The notes: generated by a model from the sequence alone, not told the origin. DNA of 64,000 nucleotides from JAFGMQ01 sp036733345 (GCA_036733345.1 DAINAR010000007.1:1-64000); one strand, 5' to 3'. Shown: positions 45,458 through 55,449, counted from the stretch's first letter. Numbers and translations are program-made.

Positions 45458-46159
45458 TCAATTATTAATACATATTGGCATTTCATTCAGAAGGTTATTA
45501 AGGCCTATTAGTGCCAGCTTTTCCGCTGTCATCCATTGTCCTTTCCCCTGAAAAAAGGTCTTCATATCCAGGAGGTTTTCTGTCAGCGACCTTTGAGTTT
45601 TATCAAATTTGCCCCTCCAGATTATGCTTCCATCGGCAGGGCAGACCAGATGTAAATCAAAAGCTACAGAAGCAGCGCGATTAACCGCATAATCTGAGCC
45701 CTCTCTCTCCTGCCATCTATATATATATCCTGCCAGTACAGCATCAGCCCCAAAGTGGCTCCCAACCTTTTGGAGTAACTTCAAAACTCTCATGCCCACA
45801 TTTTCATCCGAATCAACGATGCTCGAATAGAGTCCTTGAGCCTGCCCTGGCGATACCAGTTCACATTTTTTTGCAGCTACAAGCCTGTTAAAGAGCCTGT
45901 CTGTAATTTTTTCGACAGCGTCCTGTGGAACAGGTCCTGCAATAAAAACAGATCCTGATAGAGGACTCATTATAGTGTCAGTTTGCTCTGCATGAGGCAG
46001 GGCAGCCCTGAACCCGACAACAACAATTTTTGTTATTTCAGGAGATGTTGATTCAGCATGTGGGGCATTTGTTTTACTGGTATGGCACCCGAAAATAAGA
46101 AAAAGACATATATAAAGCCATATAAAAGCACCTGACTTTTTTAAGTATTTTTTTTTCAT
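45458..46159 (-). CDS. Lipoprotein between hisB and hisA
   Basis: A 233-aa protein. The N-terminus MKKKYLKK plus a hydrophobic run ends in LIFGC, a type II signal peptidase lipobox at about residue 25, so it is probably anchored to the outer membrane. The mature part has an alternating beta pattern with VVVGFRAALP, IIWRGKFDKTQRSLTE and LALIGLNNLL. It recalls the CsgG/TolB-N-like fold of peptidoglycan- or lipid-associated lipoproteins, but that is a guess. ATG 46,159 has GAGG upstream. It sits between two histidine genes with gaps of 14 and 13 bases, so it is cotranscribed without an obvious link to histidine. Confidence 0.8.
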   Translation of the reverse strand: MKKKYLKKSGAFIWLYICLFLIFGCHTSKTNAPHAESTSPEITKIVVVGFRAALPHAEQTDTIMSPLSGSVFIAGPVPQDAVEKITDRLFNRLVAAKKCELVSPGQAQGLYSSIVDSDENVGMRVLKLLQKVGSHFGADAVLAGYIYRWQEREGSDYAVNRAASVAFDLHLVCPADGSIIWRGKFDKTQRSLTENLLDMKTFFQGKGQWMTAEKLALIGLNNLLNEMPICINN

Positions 46160-46173
46160 TAACACCTCATTTT

Positions 46174-46764
46174 CTATAAAATGCCTTTTGTTGAAGGGAT
46201 CCTGCCAGCCATTCGGCTCTCCATGCTGATCGCCTTATCAAGGGCCCTGGCAAAAGCCTTAAAAATAGCCTCAAAAACGTGGTGAGGTTCCTCTCCTGCA
46301 ATAAGATCTACATGCAGTGTTAACCCTGCATTGTTCACAAGGGCGCGGAAAAATTCTTTTATCAAACCAACATCAAACGAACCGGTTGTTTCCTTTTTTA
46401 ATTGTACACGATATGAAAGAACAGGCCTTCTGCTGATGTCAATTACAACCCTTGCAAGGGATTCATCCATAGGAATTGTTGCTTCTCCATATCGTTTTAT
46501 TCCCTTTTTATCTCCAAGTGCCTCTTCAATAGCCTTTCCCAGGCAGATGCCAATATCTTCGATTGTATGGTGATCATCAATGTCCGTATCACCCCTGGCA
46601 GTCAACTCCAGATCTATAAAACTGTGCGCTGAAAAAAGATTCAGCATATGATTGATAAAAGGGATTCCTGTATCAACCTTTGCACTGCCGTTCCCGTCAA
46701 GGTCAATTACAAGGCTGATTTCCGTTTCATCAGTTTTCCTTTCAATTTTTGCTGTTCGTTTCAT
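46174..46764 (-). CDS. hisB: Imidazoleglycerol-phosphate dehydratase
   Basis: A 196-aa monofunctional HisB (the dehydratase only, without the phosphatase half found in E. coli). The two duplicated metal-binding motifs are DIDDHHTIEDIG (near residue 60) and EPHHVFEAIFKAFARAL (near residue 157). It dehydrates IGP to imidazole-acetol phosphate in histidine synthesis. ATG 46,764 starts MKRTAKIERKTDETEIS, typical for the family. It leads the hisB-lipoprotein-hisA unit. Confidence 0.96.
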   Translation of the reverse strand: MKRTAKIERKTDETEISLVIDLDGNGSAKVDTGIPFINHMLNLFSAHSFIDLELTARGDTDIDDHHTIEDIGICLGKAIEEALGDKKGIKRYGEATIPMDESLARVVIDISRRPVLSYRVQLKKETTGSFDVGLIKEFFRALVNNAGLTLHVDLIAGEEPHHVFEAIFKAFARALDKAISMESRMAGRIPSTKGIL

Positions 46765-46815
46765 GATTTTCTGCCTGTCTGCATATTAATATTGTTATTA
46801 TGTCATAATAAAAAA

Positions 46816-46891
46816 TGGTGGAGATGAGGGGATTCGAACCCCTGGCCTGTACGTTGCGAACGTACCGCTCTCCCAACTGAGCTACACCCCC
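46816..46891 (-). tRNA. tRNA-Ala (anticodon CGC)
   Basis: Read on the - strand, all arms form. Acceptor stem GGGGGTG/CATCTCC includes the G3-U70 pair that defines alanine identity. The D arm is GCTC/GAGC, the anticodon stem GTACG/CGTAC with loop TTCGCAA, and the T arm AGGGG-TTCGAAT-CCCCT. The anticodon at positions 34-36 is CGC, decoding GCG. The 3' CCA is encoded (46,816-46,818). It is 76 nt long. It lies just upstream of hisB and divergent from livG. Confidence 0.95.
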
Positions 46892-47156
46892 ACTGACAGT
46901 AAATTATAACTCACGAGATGCTGTATTGAGAAAGTATCTGCGACGAATAAGGCTTGATGGGAATGTTTTCGCCCCCTGCAGTCATCGTGAATTTTTATTA
47001 TAAACATCCTGTAACTTAAATCAATGATTTTTAACATTCCGGGTTAACTAGTTAGCCTAAATTTCTGTAATGAAACTATTCAGTCCCTTATTGCCAATTG
47101 ACAATGTGTGCTGTGGTCTGTTATATGCAGAATCATTGATATTATAAGGGGCTGAA

Positions 47157-47957
47157 ATGAAGCAGTTGTCACTTGAAGACATTTTTCTTTCCTTTGGCGG
47201 GGTTAATGCCCTGTCGGGTGTAAGTTTCGAAATAAAGAAGGGCAGCATATTCGCCATAATAGGCCCGAACGGAGCCGGGAAAACATGCATCCTCAACTGT
47301 ATCAGCAGATTTTACCATCCTGAAAAGGGGAGAATGTTTTTTGAAGGTCTTGATATTACCCGCCTTCCTACCTATAAAATTTCAAGGCTTGGAATTGCAA
47401 GGACATTTCAGAATATTGAGCTTTTTAAAGGTATGACGGTTCTGGACAACATAAAGCTGGGTGCTCACGTACATTTAAGATCAGGAGTTCTCAGTGGTGG
47501 CTTGTATATAGGCAAGGCTAAGAATGAAGAAATGGCTTTACGTAAAGAGATCGAAGAAAATATTATTGATCTGCTGGAGATACAGAGTATTAGAAAAAAG
47601 GTTGTAGGAACTCTGCCTTATGGGATGCAAAAGCGTGTTGAGCTTGCAAGAGCACTTGCAATAAGACCTAAATTATTGCTCCTGGATGAACCAATGGCAG
47701 GGATGAATCTTGAAGAAACTGAAGATATGGCCCGCTTTATTCTTGATATTAATGAGGAATGGGGTATCACTACAGTTTTAATTGAACATGATATGGGCGT
47801 AGTTATGGATATCTCAGACAGGGTATGTGTCCTTGATTTTGGTGTAAAAATTGCTGAAGGACCGCCTGAAGACATTCAAAAAAACCCGCATGTTATACAG
47901 GCCTATCTCGGAGAAGAAGACGGAGCATTTTCAAAACTCGGCCTGTTGGATATTTGA
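47157..47957 (+). CDS. livG: Branched-chain-type amino/organic acid ABC transporter ATPase LivG
   Basis: A 266-aa ABC ATPase. Walker A is IGPNGAGKTCILNCIS near residue 37, the Q loop is in RTFQNIELFKGMTVLDN, the ABC signature region is LPYGMQKRVELARALAIRP, and Walker B is LLLLDEPMAGMN. YGMQKR replaces the usual YGxQRR of LivG. It is the first gene of an eight-gene + strand cluster that also carries livH, livM, livJ and livF. AAGGGG lies upstream of ATG 47,157. The cluster contains acyl-CoA ligases, so the transported substrate may be an aromatic or carboxylic acid rather than leucine. Confidence 0.92.
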   Translation: MKQLSLEDIFLSFGGVNALSGVSFEIKKGSIFAIIGPNGAGKTCILNCISRFYHPEKGRMFFEGLDITRLPTYKISRLGIARTFQNIELFKGMTVLDNIKLGAHVHLRSGVLSGGLYIGKAKNEEMALRKEIEENIIDLLEIQSIRKKVVGTLPYGMQKRVELARALAIRPKLLLLDEPMAGMNLEETEDMARFILDINEEWGITTVLIEHDMGVVMDISDRVCVLDFGVKIAEGPPEDIQKNPHVIQAYLGEEDGAFSKLGLLDI

Positions 47958-48094
47958 GACAGGTATTCATTATAAGGCATTTCATTGCTTATTTAAGATG
48001 GGTTTCCGTGGAATAGGGCCTTGTTCGCAAAGCTTTCAAATAGCAAGCGAACCGTCCTTGCCGGGCCGGAGACTAATATAAAAGTGAAATATTT

Positions 48095-50056
48095 ATGAAA
48101 GAAAATACTCTTCCAGCACTGCTGTTGCGGAATTCAAAAAAATATAAAAACCGAAAAGTAGCACTTAGGGAGAAAGAATTCGGAATATGGCAGGATGTTA
48201 CCTGGGAATCCTATTATAACCGTGTGAAAGAATTTGCACTGGGCTTATTGTCTTTGGGCTTTGAGAAAGGGGATAAGCTTGCAATTATCGGTGATAATCG
48301 TCCTGAGTGGATTTATGCAGAGCTTGCCGCGCAATGTATTGGAGGCGTACCGCTGGGTATTTATCAGGATTCAATAAAGACCGAAGTAGCGTATATAATT
48401 GACAATTCAGATGCCAAAATGGTTGTTACTGAAGACCAGGAACAAACTGATAAAATCCTGGACATGATGAGCGAGCTTCCAAAGGTTGAGTATATTATCT
48501 ATACAGATGATAAAGGAATGCGTAATTACAACCGGCCTTATCTGTTGTATTTTCCTGATGTGGAAACCAGCGGCAGGGATTACGGCGAAAGATTCCCCGG
48601 TATTATTGAAGAATCAATAAAAAATATTTCAGAAGATGACATAGCAATCATTGCCTATACTTCAGGTACCACAGGTAATCCAAAAGGTTCGTTACTCTCT
48701 CATAAAAATATGCTCCGGATGTCATATAATCTTAATGCTGTGGATCCCAAATATGAATCAGATGAGTTTGTGTCTTTTCTTCCATTGCCGTGGATAGGAG
48801 AGCAGATGATGTCGGTTTCAAGTGCACTTGCATTCGGGTTTACTGTAAATTTTCCGGAAGAGCCTGATACCACCTCCAATGACCTTTATGAGATCGGTCC
48901 AAATGTCATGTTTTCACCTCCTCGTGTGTGGGAAAACCTTTCACGAACTGTTATGGTGAAACACCTTGATGCATCATTATTGAAAAGACTGATCTATAAA
49001 CTTTTTATGCCGGTAGGGTATAAAATTGCTGATTTCAGGTTTTCAAAAAAACCTGTTCCTTTCTGGTGGAAGCTGGCTTACTGGTTTTCGTATATTATGC
49101 TATTCAGGTCTCTTAAAGACAGGCTGGGTTTCTCCAATTTGCGTAGTGCTTCTACTGGAGGGGCAGCGCTGGGTCCTGATGTGTTTCGTTTTTTTCATGC
49201 CCTGGGTGTTAGCCTGAAACAGATTTATGGCCAGACAGAGATCTCAGGCATATCATGTATACACAGGGATGGGGATATTGATTTTGATACGGTAGGGAAA
49301 CCAATTCCCGAGACCGAAATAATGATTTCAGATGAAGGGGAGATCCTGTCAAAAAGTCCATCATTATTCCTGGGTTATTACAAAGATGAGGAAAGTACAG
49401 AAAAAACTATCATAGACGGATGGCTCCACTCGGGCGATGCAGGCTATTTCGATGAGAACGGCCATCTTGTTTGCATAGACAGGGTAAAAGACCTTATGCA
49501 GTTAGCGGATGGTACGAAATTTTCGCCAATGCATGTGGAGAATAAACTGAAGTTTTGCCCCTATATTGTTGAGGCAGTTGTTTTGGGACATCAACTCCCC
49601 TATATAACCGCAATAATATGTGTTGATTACAAGCACGTCGGCAAATGGCTCGAAGAACACCGCATCAGTTATACAACTTATACCGACCTAGCCTCCAAAG
49701 ATAATGTGTACGATCTCATTGAAAAGGAAATAGTGAGAGTTAACAGATCATTGCCCGAAACGGTAAGGATAAGCAAATTCCTTTTATTATACAAGGAATT
49801 AGACCCTGATGATGGTGAGCTGACAAGGACAAAAAAGGTTAGAAGAAATATTATAAATGAAAAATATGCCCATGAGATAGAAGGACTGTATTCAGATAAT
49901 GAGTCAGTACCGATTGAGTCAGTAATAACGTATCAGGATGGTAAAAGGACTACCCTGAGAACAAATCTGAAAATAAGAAAGATGAAACCAGTGGAAGAAT
50001 ATGAAAAAGACAAGAAGCATTGGTGGCGCTTCTGGAGTAAGGGTACGGAGGGTTGA
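48095..50056 (+). CDS. Long-chain acyl-CoA synthetase (AMP-forming)
   Basis: A 653-aa ANL-superfamily enzyme that activates a carboxylic acid to its CoA thioester with ATP. The P-loop motif is YTSGTTGNPKGSLLSH near residue 188, the A5 motif IYGQTEISG near residue 379, and the A8 hinge LHSGDAGYFDENGHLVCIDR near residue 447. The length matches the FadD15/ACSL-like group of long-chain enzymes. It lies between livG and livH, which separates the two parts of the transporter, and has no strong Shine-Dalgarno site. The uptake genes around it suggest that it activates the imported acid or a fatty acid derived from it. Confidence 0.92.
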   Translation: MKENTLPALLLRNSKKYKNRKVALREKEFGIWQDVTWESYYNRVKEFALGLLSLGFEKGDKLAIIGDNRPEWIYAELAAQCIGGVPLGIYQDSIKTEVAYIIDNSDAKMVVTEDQEQTDKILDMMSELPKVEYIIYTDDKGMRNYNRPYLLYFPDVETSGRDYGERFPGIIEESIKNISEDDIAIIAYTSGTTGNPKGSLLSHKNMLRMSYNLNAVDPKYESDEFVSFLPLPWIGEQMMSVSSALAFGFTVNFPEEPDTTSNDLYEIGPNVMFSPPRVWENLSRTVMVKHLDASLLKRLIYKLFMPVGYKIADFRFSKKPVPFWWKLAYWFSYIMLFRSLKDRLGFSNLRSASTGGAALGPDVFRFFHALGVSLKQIYGQTEISGISCIHRDGDIDFDTVGKPIPETEIMISDEGEILSKSPSLFLGYYKDEESTEKTIIDGWLHSGDAGYFDENGHLVCIDRVKDLMQLADGTKFSPMHVENKLKFCPYIVEAVVLGHQLPYITAIICVDYKHVGKWLEEHRISYTTYTDLASKDNVYDLIEKEIVRVNRSLPETVRISKFLLLYKELDPDDGELTRTKKVRRNIINEKYAHEIEGLYSDNESVPIESVITYQDGKRTTLRTNLKIRKMKPVEEYEKDKKHWWRFWSKGTEG

Positions 50057-50121
50057 AATTAATTTTTTAAAACTATTTAAAGATTAGCCGACGTGGCTTT
50101 AATTTTCCAAGGTTGTTTCAA

Positions 50122-51018
50122 ATGACTGAAAATACACTATTTTTTTTGCAGCTGCTTGTCACAGGGCTTGTTATCGGCAGCATCTATGCCCTGGTTGCCC
50201 TGGGCTTTGTCCTTATCTACAAGGCTACAAGTGTTTTGAATTTTGCCCAGGGAGAACTGTTGATGCTTGGGGCATATGTATGTCTGGCCCTGGTAATAGA
50301 ATACAGGGTGCCCTTTATTGCAGCATTTTTTCTTACACTGGTGTTTTCTTTGCTGCTCGGATTGCTTTTAGAGAGGGTGATTCTGCGGCCAATGATAGGA
50401 GAACCTATCATATCCATTATTATGCTTACCATAGGGCTTTCCAGTGTACTCAGGGCTGTTGTTCAGGCAGCCTGGGGAACAGAGACAAAGGTTTTCCCGC
50501 AGATTTTTCCACAGGAACCATTAAATATGGGTGGAATTGTGGTTTCACAGGTCTATTTATGGAGTCTGGCCTTTGCCTTCCTGCTGCTCATTGTCTTTTC
50601 GCTGTTTTTCAAATATTCAAGATCCGGAATTGCAATGCGTGCGACTGCAGATGATCAGCAGGCTGCTCAGTCTATGGGAATCAGTGTTAAAAAGGTTTTT
50701 GCAATGAGCTGGGCTATAGCAGCCATTGTATCAGCAATCGGAGGAGTTCTGATCGGCAATATTAACGGAATAAATAACAGCCTTTCATTTATGGGGCTGA
50801 AGGTTTTTCCATGTGTGATACTGGGTGGCCTTGACAGCATTTTAGGTGCTGTTATAGGTGGGCTTATTGTAGGAATTTTGGAAAATCTCTCCGGCGGATA
50901 TCTGGATAATTTTTTCGGCGGAGGTGTTAAAGAGGTTGCACCTTTTATTGTCCTGGTAATAATATTAATGATTAAACCCTATGGTTTATTTGGAAAAATC
51001 GATATTGAGCGTGTTTAA
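50122..51018 (+). CDS. livH: ABC transporter permease LivH
   Basis: A 298-aa inner-membrane permease with about eight hydrophobic segments. Family motifs are LVALGFVLIYKATSVLNFAQ near the N-terminus, MRATADDQQAAQSMGI (EAA-like loop that meets the ATPase) near residue 178, and LGGLDSILGAVIGGLIVG near residue 235. It pairs with LivM to form the channel. ATG 50,122 is preferred over TTG 50,113; AAGG lies nine bases upstream. livM begins 16 bases after its stop. Confidence 0.93.
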   Translation: MTENTLFFLQLLVTGLVIGSIYALVALGFVLIYKATSVLNFAQGELLMLGAYVCLALVIEYRVPFIAAFFLTLVFSLLLGLLLERVILRPMIGEPIISIIMLTIGLSSVLRAVVQAAWGTETKVFPQIFPQEPLNMGGIVVSQVYLWSLAFAFLLLIVFSLFFKYSRSGIAMRATADDQQAAQSMGISVKKVFAMSWAIAAIVSAIGGVLIGNINGINNSLSFMGLKVFPCVILGGLDSILGAVIGGLIVGILENLSGGYLDNFFGGGVKEVAPFIVLVIILMIKPYGLFGKIDIERV

Positions 51019-51034
51019 GCAGGAGAAGAATTAA

Positions 51035-52078
51035 ATGCCTTGTGGTTTATTTCATAGCAATTATGAAAGAGATGAAAGGATATTTCAGACAACCTGGGTC
51101 AAGCTGTGGTTAGGCGCTTTTGTCCTGGTTTTATTTGCTCTTCCTTTTTTTGTCGGGGACTATATTTTATATAATGCAAATATAATTGGGATATTCATTA
51201 TTGGAGCTTTAGGGTTAAATATCCTTACAGGCTTTACAGGGCAAATATCCCTGGGACATGGTGCATTTATGGGAGTCGGGGCCTATGTCTCAGCTTATAT
51301 CTCAACAACCCTGGGGATGAGTTTCTGGGTAGCCTTGCCTTTTTCAGGATTTTTTGCAGCTGCCGTTGGAATGGTTTTTGGGATTCCTTCCCTGCGCCTG
51401 AGGGGATTGTATCTGGCAATAGCTACTCTCGCCGCACAGTTTATAATTGATTTTATTATCATTCACCTGCGTCCAATTACCGGGGGTTCTCAGGGTCTTC
51501 TGGTAGATTCCCCTTCTATTTTTGGTTTTTCCTTCGATACTGACGAAAGCTATTATTATATCGTCCTTGTTTTAGTTATTATGGCAATAATCTTTGCGCG
51601 GAATCTATTCAGGACAAAAACCGGAAGGGCATTTATAGCTATTAGAGACAGGTATCTTTCAGCTGAAATGATGGGTATTAATCTTTTTAAATACAGGATA
51701 TTATCCTTCGGTATAAGTTCTTTTTATGTCGGAATAGCTGGTGCCCTCTGGGCACATTATATAACAGTGATTGCCCCTGAACATTTCTATATAAATGTAT
51801 CAATTCAATATCTGGCAATAATAATTATCGGTGGCCTGGGCAGTATCCTGGGATCAATATTCGGTACTATATTCATGGTATTGCTGCCTGAGGTATTAAG
51901 ACTGGTGAGTGAGGTGGTCAAAGAATCATTACCATATTTTACTTTTCTTGTTGAAGCACTTCGTGAGGGGGTTTTTGGCCTAGTTATTATCATATTTTTA
52001 ATTTTTGAGCCAGATGGGCTTTCGGCAAGGTGGCATACAACAAGAAGTTATTGGAAACTATGGCCATTTTCATATTAG
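51035..52078 (+). CDS. livM: ABC transporter permease LivM
   Basis: A 347-aa membrane protein with an N-terminal cytosolic stretch, about nine membrane segments and the LivM motifs GALGLNILTGFTGQISLGHG near residue 57, RGLYLAIATLAAQFI, and the cytosolic loop AIRDRYLSAEMMGIN (near residue 200). It forms the heterodimeric permease with LivH. AGGAG precedes ATG 51,035. The substrate-binding protein follows 28 bases downstream. Confidence 0.94.
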   Translation: MPCGLFHSNYERDERIFQTTWVKLWLGAFVLVLFALPFFVGDYILYNANIIGIFIIGALGLNILTGFTGQISLGHGAFMGVGAYVSAYISTTLGMSFWVALPFSGFFAAAVGMVFGIPSLRLRGLYLAIATLAAQFIIDFIIIHLRPITGGSQGLLVDSPSIFGFSFDTDESYYYIVLVLVIMAIIFARNLFRTKTGRAFIAIRDRYLSAEMMGINLFKYRILSFGISSFYVGIAGALWAHYITVIAPEHFYINVSIQYLAIIIIGGLGSILGSIFGTIFMVLLPEVLRLVSEVVKESLPYFTFLVEALREGVFGLVIIIFLIFEPDGLSARWHTTRSYWKLWPFSY

Positions 52079-52106
52079 CTGTTTAACGAATAAGGAGGAA
52101 TAAATT

Positions 52107-53273
52107 ATGAGGCGGATTGTTCTATTTGTTTTGGTTTTTTTATTGTGTGTTTCTTTTGGAATAGTTGTTCAGGCCAAGGATATACCAATAGGCGGCATTT
52201 TTGATATAACAGGTGCTACCGGGGATGTCGGCAAAGAATATGGCATGGCTATCAAGGACTATATCACATATGTAAACGAAAATGGCGGGATTAACGGCAG
52301 GCAGATAAGGCTTTTCGATGTGGACTACCAGTATAAGATACCGCAGGCCATTGCCGCATATAAGAAAATGAAGTCAAGAGATAAGGTTATTGCCATTCTT
52401 GGGTGGGGAACAGGCGACACCGAGGCTATGGCCCCTATAGTTACAAAAGACAAAATTCCTTACGTATCCGCATCATATTCTGAACATCTGACCGATGCTG
52501 AAAAGTTTCCGTATAATTTCATATCTGCAACATCATATTCGGATCAGGCAAGAGTGGCGATGGAATTTATTAAACAGAACTGGACAGGTACTTCTCCTGC
52601 CAAGGTATGTTTTGTATTTTCCGATACTGGTTTCGGCCGTTCCCCTGTTGCCGACGGAAAGGCATGGGCTGAAAAGATAGGCCTCACAGTAGTCAATGAC
52701 CAGATTGTTCCCCTCACAGCGCTTGACGCAACAAGCCAGCTTCTCAATATGAAGAAGGACGGGGCCGACTATCTGTTTATGCAGTCCGCCACAATGTCAT
52801 CATCGACTGTAACGAAGGATGTTAAGAAACTTGGGCTTGATACAAAAATATTTCTTGCTAACTGGGCTATTAATGAAAACTGGTTAAGACTGGTAAAAGA
52901 GGCCGGCGAGGGGGTTTATGGAACTATACCGTTTGCTGTCTGGGACGATACAGACATAGAAGCTGTCAAGCTTATGCACAAGCTCAGGGCACAATATCAT
53001 CCGGATATAGCAGAATCCGGCACCTGCAATTATACTCAGGGTTTTATTGCTGCTATAATTCTGTGTGAAGGGATAAAAAGGGCCGGGGACGAGTTGACTG
53101 GCCCGGGTATAAAGAAGGCCCTTGAGACTCTGAGAGATTTTGATCCTATGGGATTGATGGCTCCGGTGACATATACCGCAGATGACCATAAGCCCTGCAG
53201 GTCTCTCAAGATTTATCAGGTTAAGGAAGGCAGGCTGGTGCCGATTTCTGAACGCATAACATTGGAGCGTTAG
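52107..53273 (+). CDS. livJ: Periplasmic substrate-binding protein of the Liv-type transporter
   Basis: A 388-aa exported protein with a clear signal peptide (MRRIVLFVLVFLLCVSFGIVVQA, cleavage after VQA). The mature part is a type I periplasmic binding fold: IPIGGIFDITGATGDVGKE, YVNENGGINGRQIRL and AILGWGTGDTEAMAP. It belongs to the Leu/Ile/Val-binding family, which also includes binding proteins for aromatic acids and other organic compounds. AAGGAGG precedes ATG 52,107. Neighbouring CoA ligases suggest a carboxylic acid ligand. Confidence 0.92.
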   Translation: MRRIVLFVLVFLLCVSFGIVVQAKDIPIGGIFDITGATGDVGKEYGMAIKDYITYVNENGGINGRQIRLFDVDYQYKIPQAIAAYKKMKSRDKVIAILGWGTGDTEAMAPIVTKDKIPYVSASYSEHLTDAEKFPYNFISATSYSDQARVAMEFIKQNWTGTSPAKVCFVFSDTGFGRSPVADGKAWAEKIGLTVVNDQIVPLTALDATSQLLNMKKDGADYLFMQSATMSSSTVTKDVKKLGLDTKIFLANWAINENWLRLVKEAGEGVYGTIPFAVWDDTDIEAVKLMHKLRAQYHPDIAESGTCNYTQGFIAAIILCEGIKRAGDELTGPGIKKALETLRDFDPMGLMAPVTYTADDHKPCRSLKIYQVKEGRLVPISERITLER

Positions 53274-53353
53274 ATAGCCGGCAAAGAAAAAGAGTCCTAA
53301 ACTTAAACGTTACCAATCATGGATTAGAAAAAAATCCGGAATTTGCGTTTATT

Positions 53354-54154
53354 ATGGCATTATTAGAACTGAACAATATTGAAGTCATTTATGACGATGT
53401 TATCCTTGTTCTCAAAGGGATGTCTATGGTTGTAAATGAGCCCCAGATAGTCGCCTTGCTCGGTGCCAACGGCGCCGGAAAGACAACGACACTCAAGGCA
53501 ATATCCGGGCTTCTGAAGGGTGAGGAAGGCAAGGTGACTGATGGGACTATTACCTTTAAAGGAGAGCGGATAGATAGAAGAGCGCCTGATGATATTGTGC
53601 GTAGCGGTATATTTCAGGTAATGGAGGGAAGGCGTGTTTTCGAGAACCTGACGATAATGGAGAACCTGATTGCCGGTGCTGCAACAAGGAAAAGCGGAAA
53701 AACCATTAAAGATGATATGGATATGGTTTTCAATTATTTTCCACGTCTGAAGGAACGCAGGAATCAGTTGGCCGGGTATCTCAGCGGAGGGGAGCAGCAG
53801 ATGCTCGTTATAGGCAGGGCACTGATGGCACGGCCGCTTCTAATGATGCTTGACGAGCCTTCGCTTGGATTAAGCCCTCTCCTGGTTAGTGAGATCTTTG
53901 AGATTATAAAGACGATCAATCGTGAAAAAGAGGTGACCATCCTTCTGGTTGAACAGAATGCCCGTGTCGCATTATCCATTGCCGATTATGGCTATATTAT
54001 GGAAAACGGAAAGGTTGTACTTGATGATACGGTTGATAAATTAAAAGATAATGAGGATGTCAAGATGTTTTATCTTGGGCTGACTGAAGTCGGAACAAAG
54101 AGAAGCTACAGAGACGTTAAGCACTACAAGCGCCGTAAAAGATGGTTGACTTAG
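53354..54154 (+). CDS. livF: ABC transporter ATPase LivF
   Basis: A 266-aa ABC ATPase of the LivF type. Walker A is LGANGAGKTTTLKAIS near residue 36, the signature LSGGEQQMLVIGRALMARP near residue 138, and Walker B LLMMLDEPSLGLSP. It is the second ATPase of the transporter. The C-terminal 25 residues are basic and extend beyond the usual end. Its last 13 bases overlap the start of the next gene, so the two are coupled. Confidence 0.94.
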   Translation: MALLELNNIEVIYDDVILVLKGMSMVVNEPQIVALLGANGAGKTTTLKAISGLLKGEEGKVTDGTITFKGERIDRRAPDDIVRSGIFQVMEGRRVFENLTIMENLIAGAATRKSGKTIKDDMDMVFNYFPRLKERRNQLAGYLSGGEQQMLVIGRALMARPLLMMLDEPSLGLSPLLVSEIFEIIKTINREKEVTILLVEQNARVALSIADYGYIMENGKVVLDDTVDKLKDNEDVKMFYLGLTEVGTKRSYRDVKHYKRRKRWLT

Positions 54155-55449
54155 CTCACAGGGGATTAATAACGGTGGATGGGGATCATAATTTTCTGGA
54201 TTTTGAGAGTGAAACAGCTCTATCGGAGCAGCGTAAACGAAAGCTGACCAGGAAGCTTCTTGATATCATTGAGTATGCTTTCAATAATTCAGCAGCATTC
54301 AAAAACAGGCTTAATTCCCATAATCTTTCGCCTAATGATTTCAAAGAAATAAAGGACTTAGAAAAATTAAGCACGTTTGACAAAAATGACATTTTAAAAA
54401 CCCAGTCAGAAGGTCCTCCTTTTGGTGGGATGCTGGGTGTTGATTTCAAAGATATCAGACGGATTTACAGGTCTCCAGGCCCGATCTATGAGCCAGGAGA
54501 AAGGGTATACGAAGACTCAAGATGGGCACAGGCCTTTCGTGCCATAGGAATCGGACCGGGTGATATCGCCGTTAATACATTCAGTTATCATATGACTCTT
54601 TTCGGTTTCTGGCTTGATGATTCTCTGAACAGTATAGGTGCTACCATTATTCCATCAGGGCCCGGTAATACCGATATCCTGATCGAACTTATGGCTAAAA
54701 TGAAGATTACTACCTATCTAGGGACGCCGAGTTTTCTGCACAGCCTGTCTGAAAAAGCTTTAAGTCTTGGTTATGATTTGAAAAAGGATATGCAGCTCAG
54801 GTATGGTTTTGTTGCCGCGGAAATGCTGCCTGAATCATTGAGGCTGAATCTGGAGAACCTGTTTGGGATGAGGCTGCTTCAGAGTTATGGAACTGCAGAT
54901 ATAGGCTGTTTGGGTTTTGAATGTGGCGCATGTCATGGAATGCATGTGCCTGAGGATGTTATTGTTGAAATCCTGGATCCTGAGACAGGAAAATCTCTTC
55001 CCGCCGGAGAAATTGGAGAGATTGTGGCCACAAATTTCTGTAAGGAATACCCCCTGATTCGTTTTGCGACCGGAGATCTATCCTATTTTATAGATGAGCC
55101 ATGCGATTGCGGCCGCACTTCACCTCGCCTTGGAAGGATCCTGGGCAGGGTAGACCAGCTTACAAAAGTTAGGGGCATGTTTATTCATCCTTCTCAGGTG
55201 ATTGAGGTAATGCAGGGATTTCCTGAAGTTAAGAAGTTCCAGGTGATTGTTGACAGATTCAAACATAAGGACAGCATCACATTGCTTGCAAATGTCCAGA
55301 CAGCAGGAATTGATAATATAAATCTCAAAACAATTATTGAGAATGCCCTTAAAAATGTTGTAAAGTTGAGAATAGAGGTTGATTTTGTTGGAAAAGATGA
55401 ATTTACTGAATCAGACAGGGTTATCATAGATAAACGTCAATGGGATTGA
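54142..55449 (+). CDS. PaaK-type phenylacetate-CoA ligase family protein
   Basis: A 435-aa AMP-forming ligase of the phenylacetate-CoA ligase family. Motifs include FDKNDILKTQ near residue 75, the adenylate-binding QSYGTADIG near residue 250 and VRGMFIHPSQVIEVM near residue 345. The usual P-loop S-G-T-T-G-x-P is altered to IYRSPGPIYEPGERV, so activity or substrate may differ. Cys residues near 260 and 310 (GACH, PCDCGRT) may bind zinc. It sits directly behind livF and before an ACT-CBS protein, as in many aromatic-acid gene clusters. Confidence 0.85.
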   Translation: MVDLAHRGLITVDGDHNFLDFESETALSEQRKRKLTRKLLDIIEYAFNNSAAFKNRLNSHNLSPNDFKEIKDLEKLSTFDKNDILKTQSEGPPFGGMLGVDFKDIRRIYRSPGPIYEPGERVYEDSRWAQAFRAIGIGPGDIAVNTFSYHMTLFGFWLDDSLNSIGATIIPSGPGNTDILIELMAKMKITTYLGTPSFLHSLSEKALSLGYDLKKDMQLRYGFVAAEMLPESLRLNLENLFGMRLLQSYGTADIGCLGFECGACHGMHVPEDVIVEILDPETGKSLPAGEIGEIVATNFCKEYPLIRFATGDLSYFIDEPCDCGRTSPRLGRILGRVDQLTKVRGMFIHPSQVIEVMQGFPEVKKFQVIVDRFKHKDSITLLANVQTAGIDNINLKTIIENALKNVVKLRIEVDFVGKDEFTESDRVIIDKRQWD

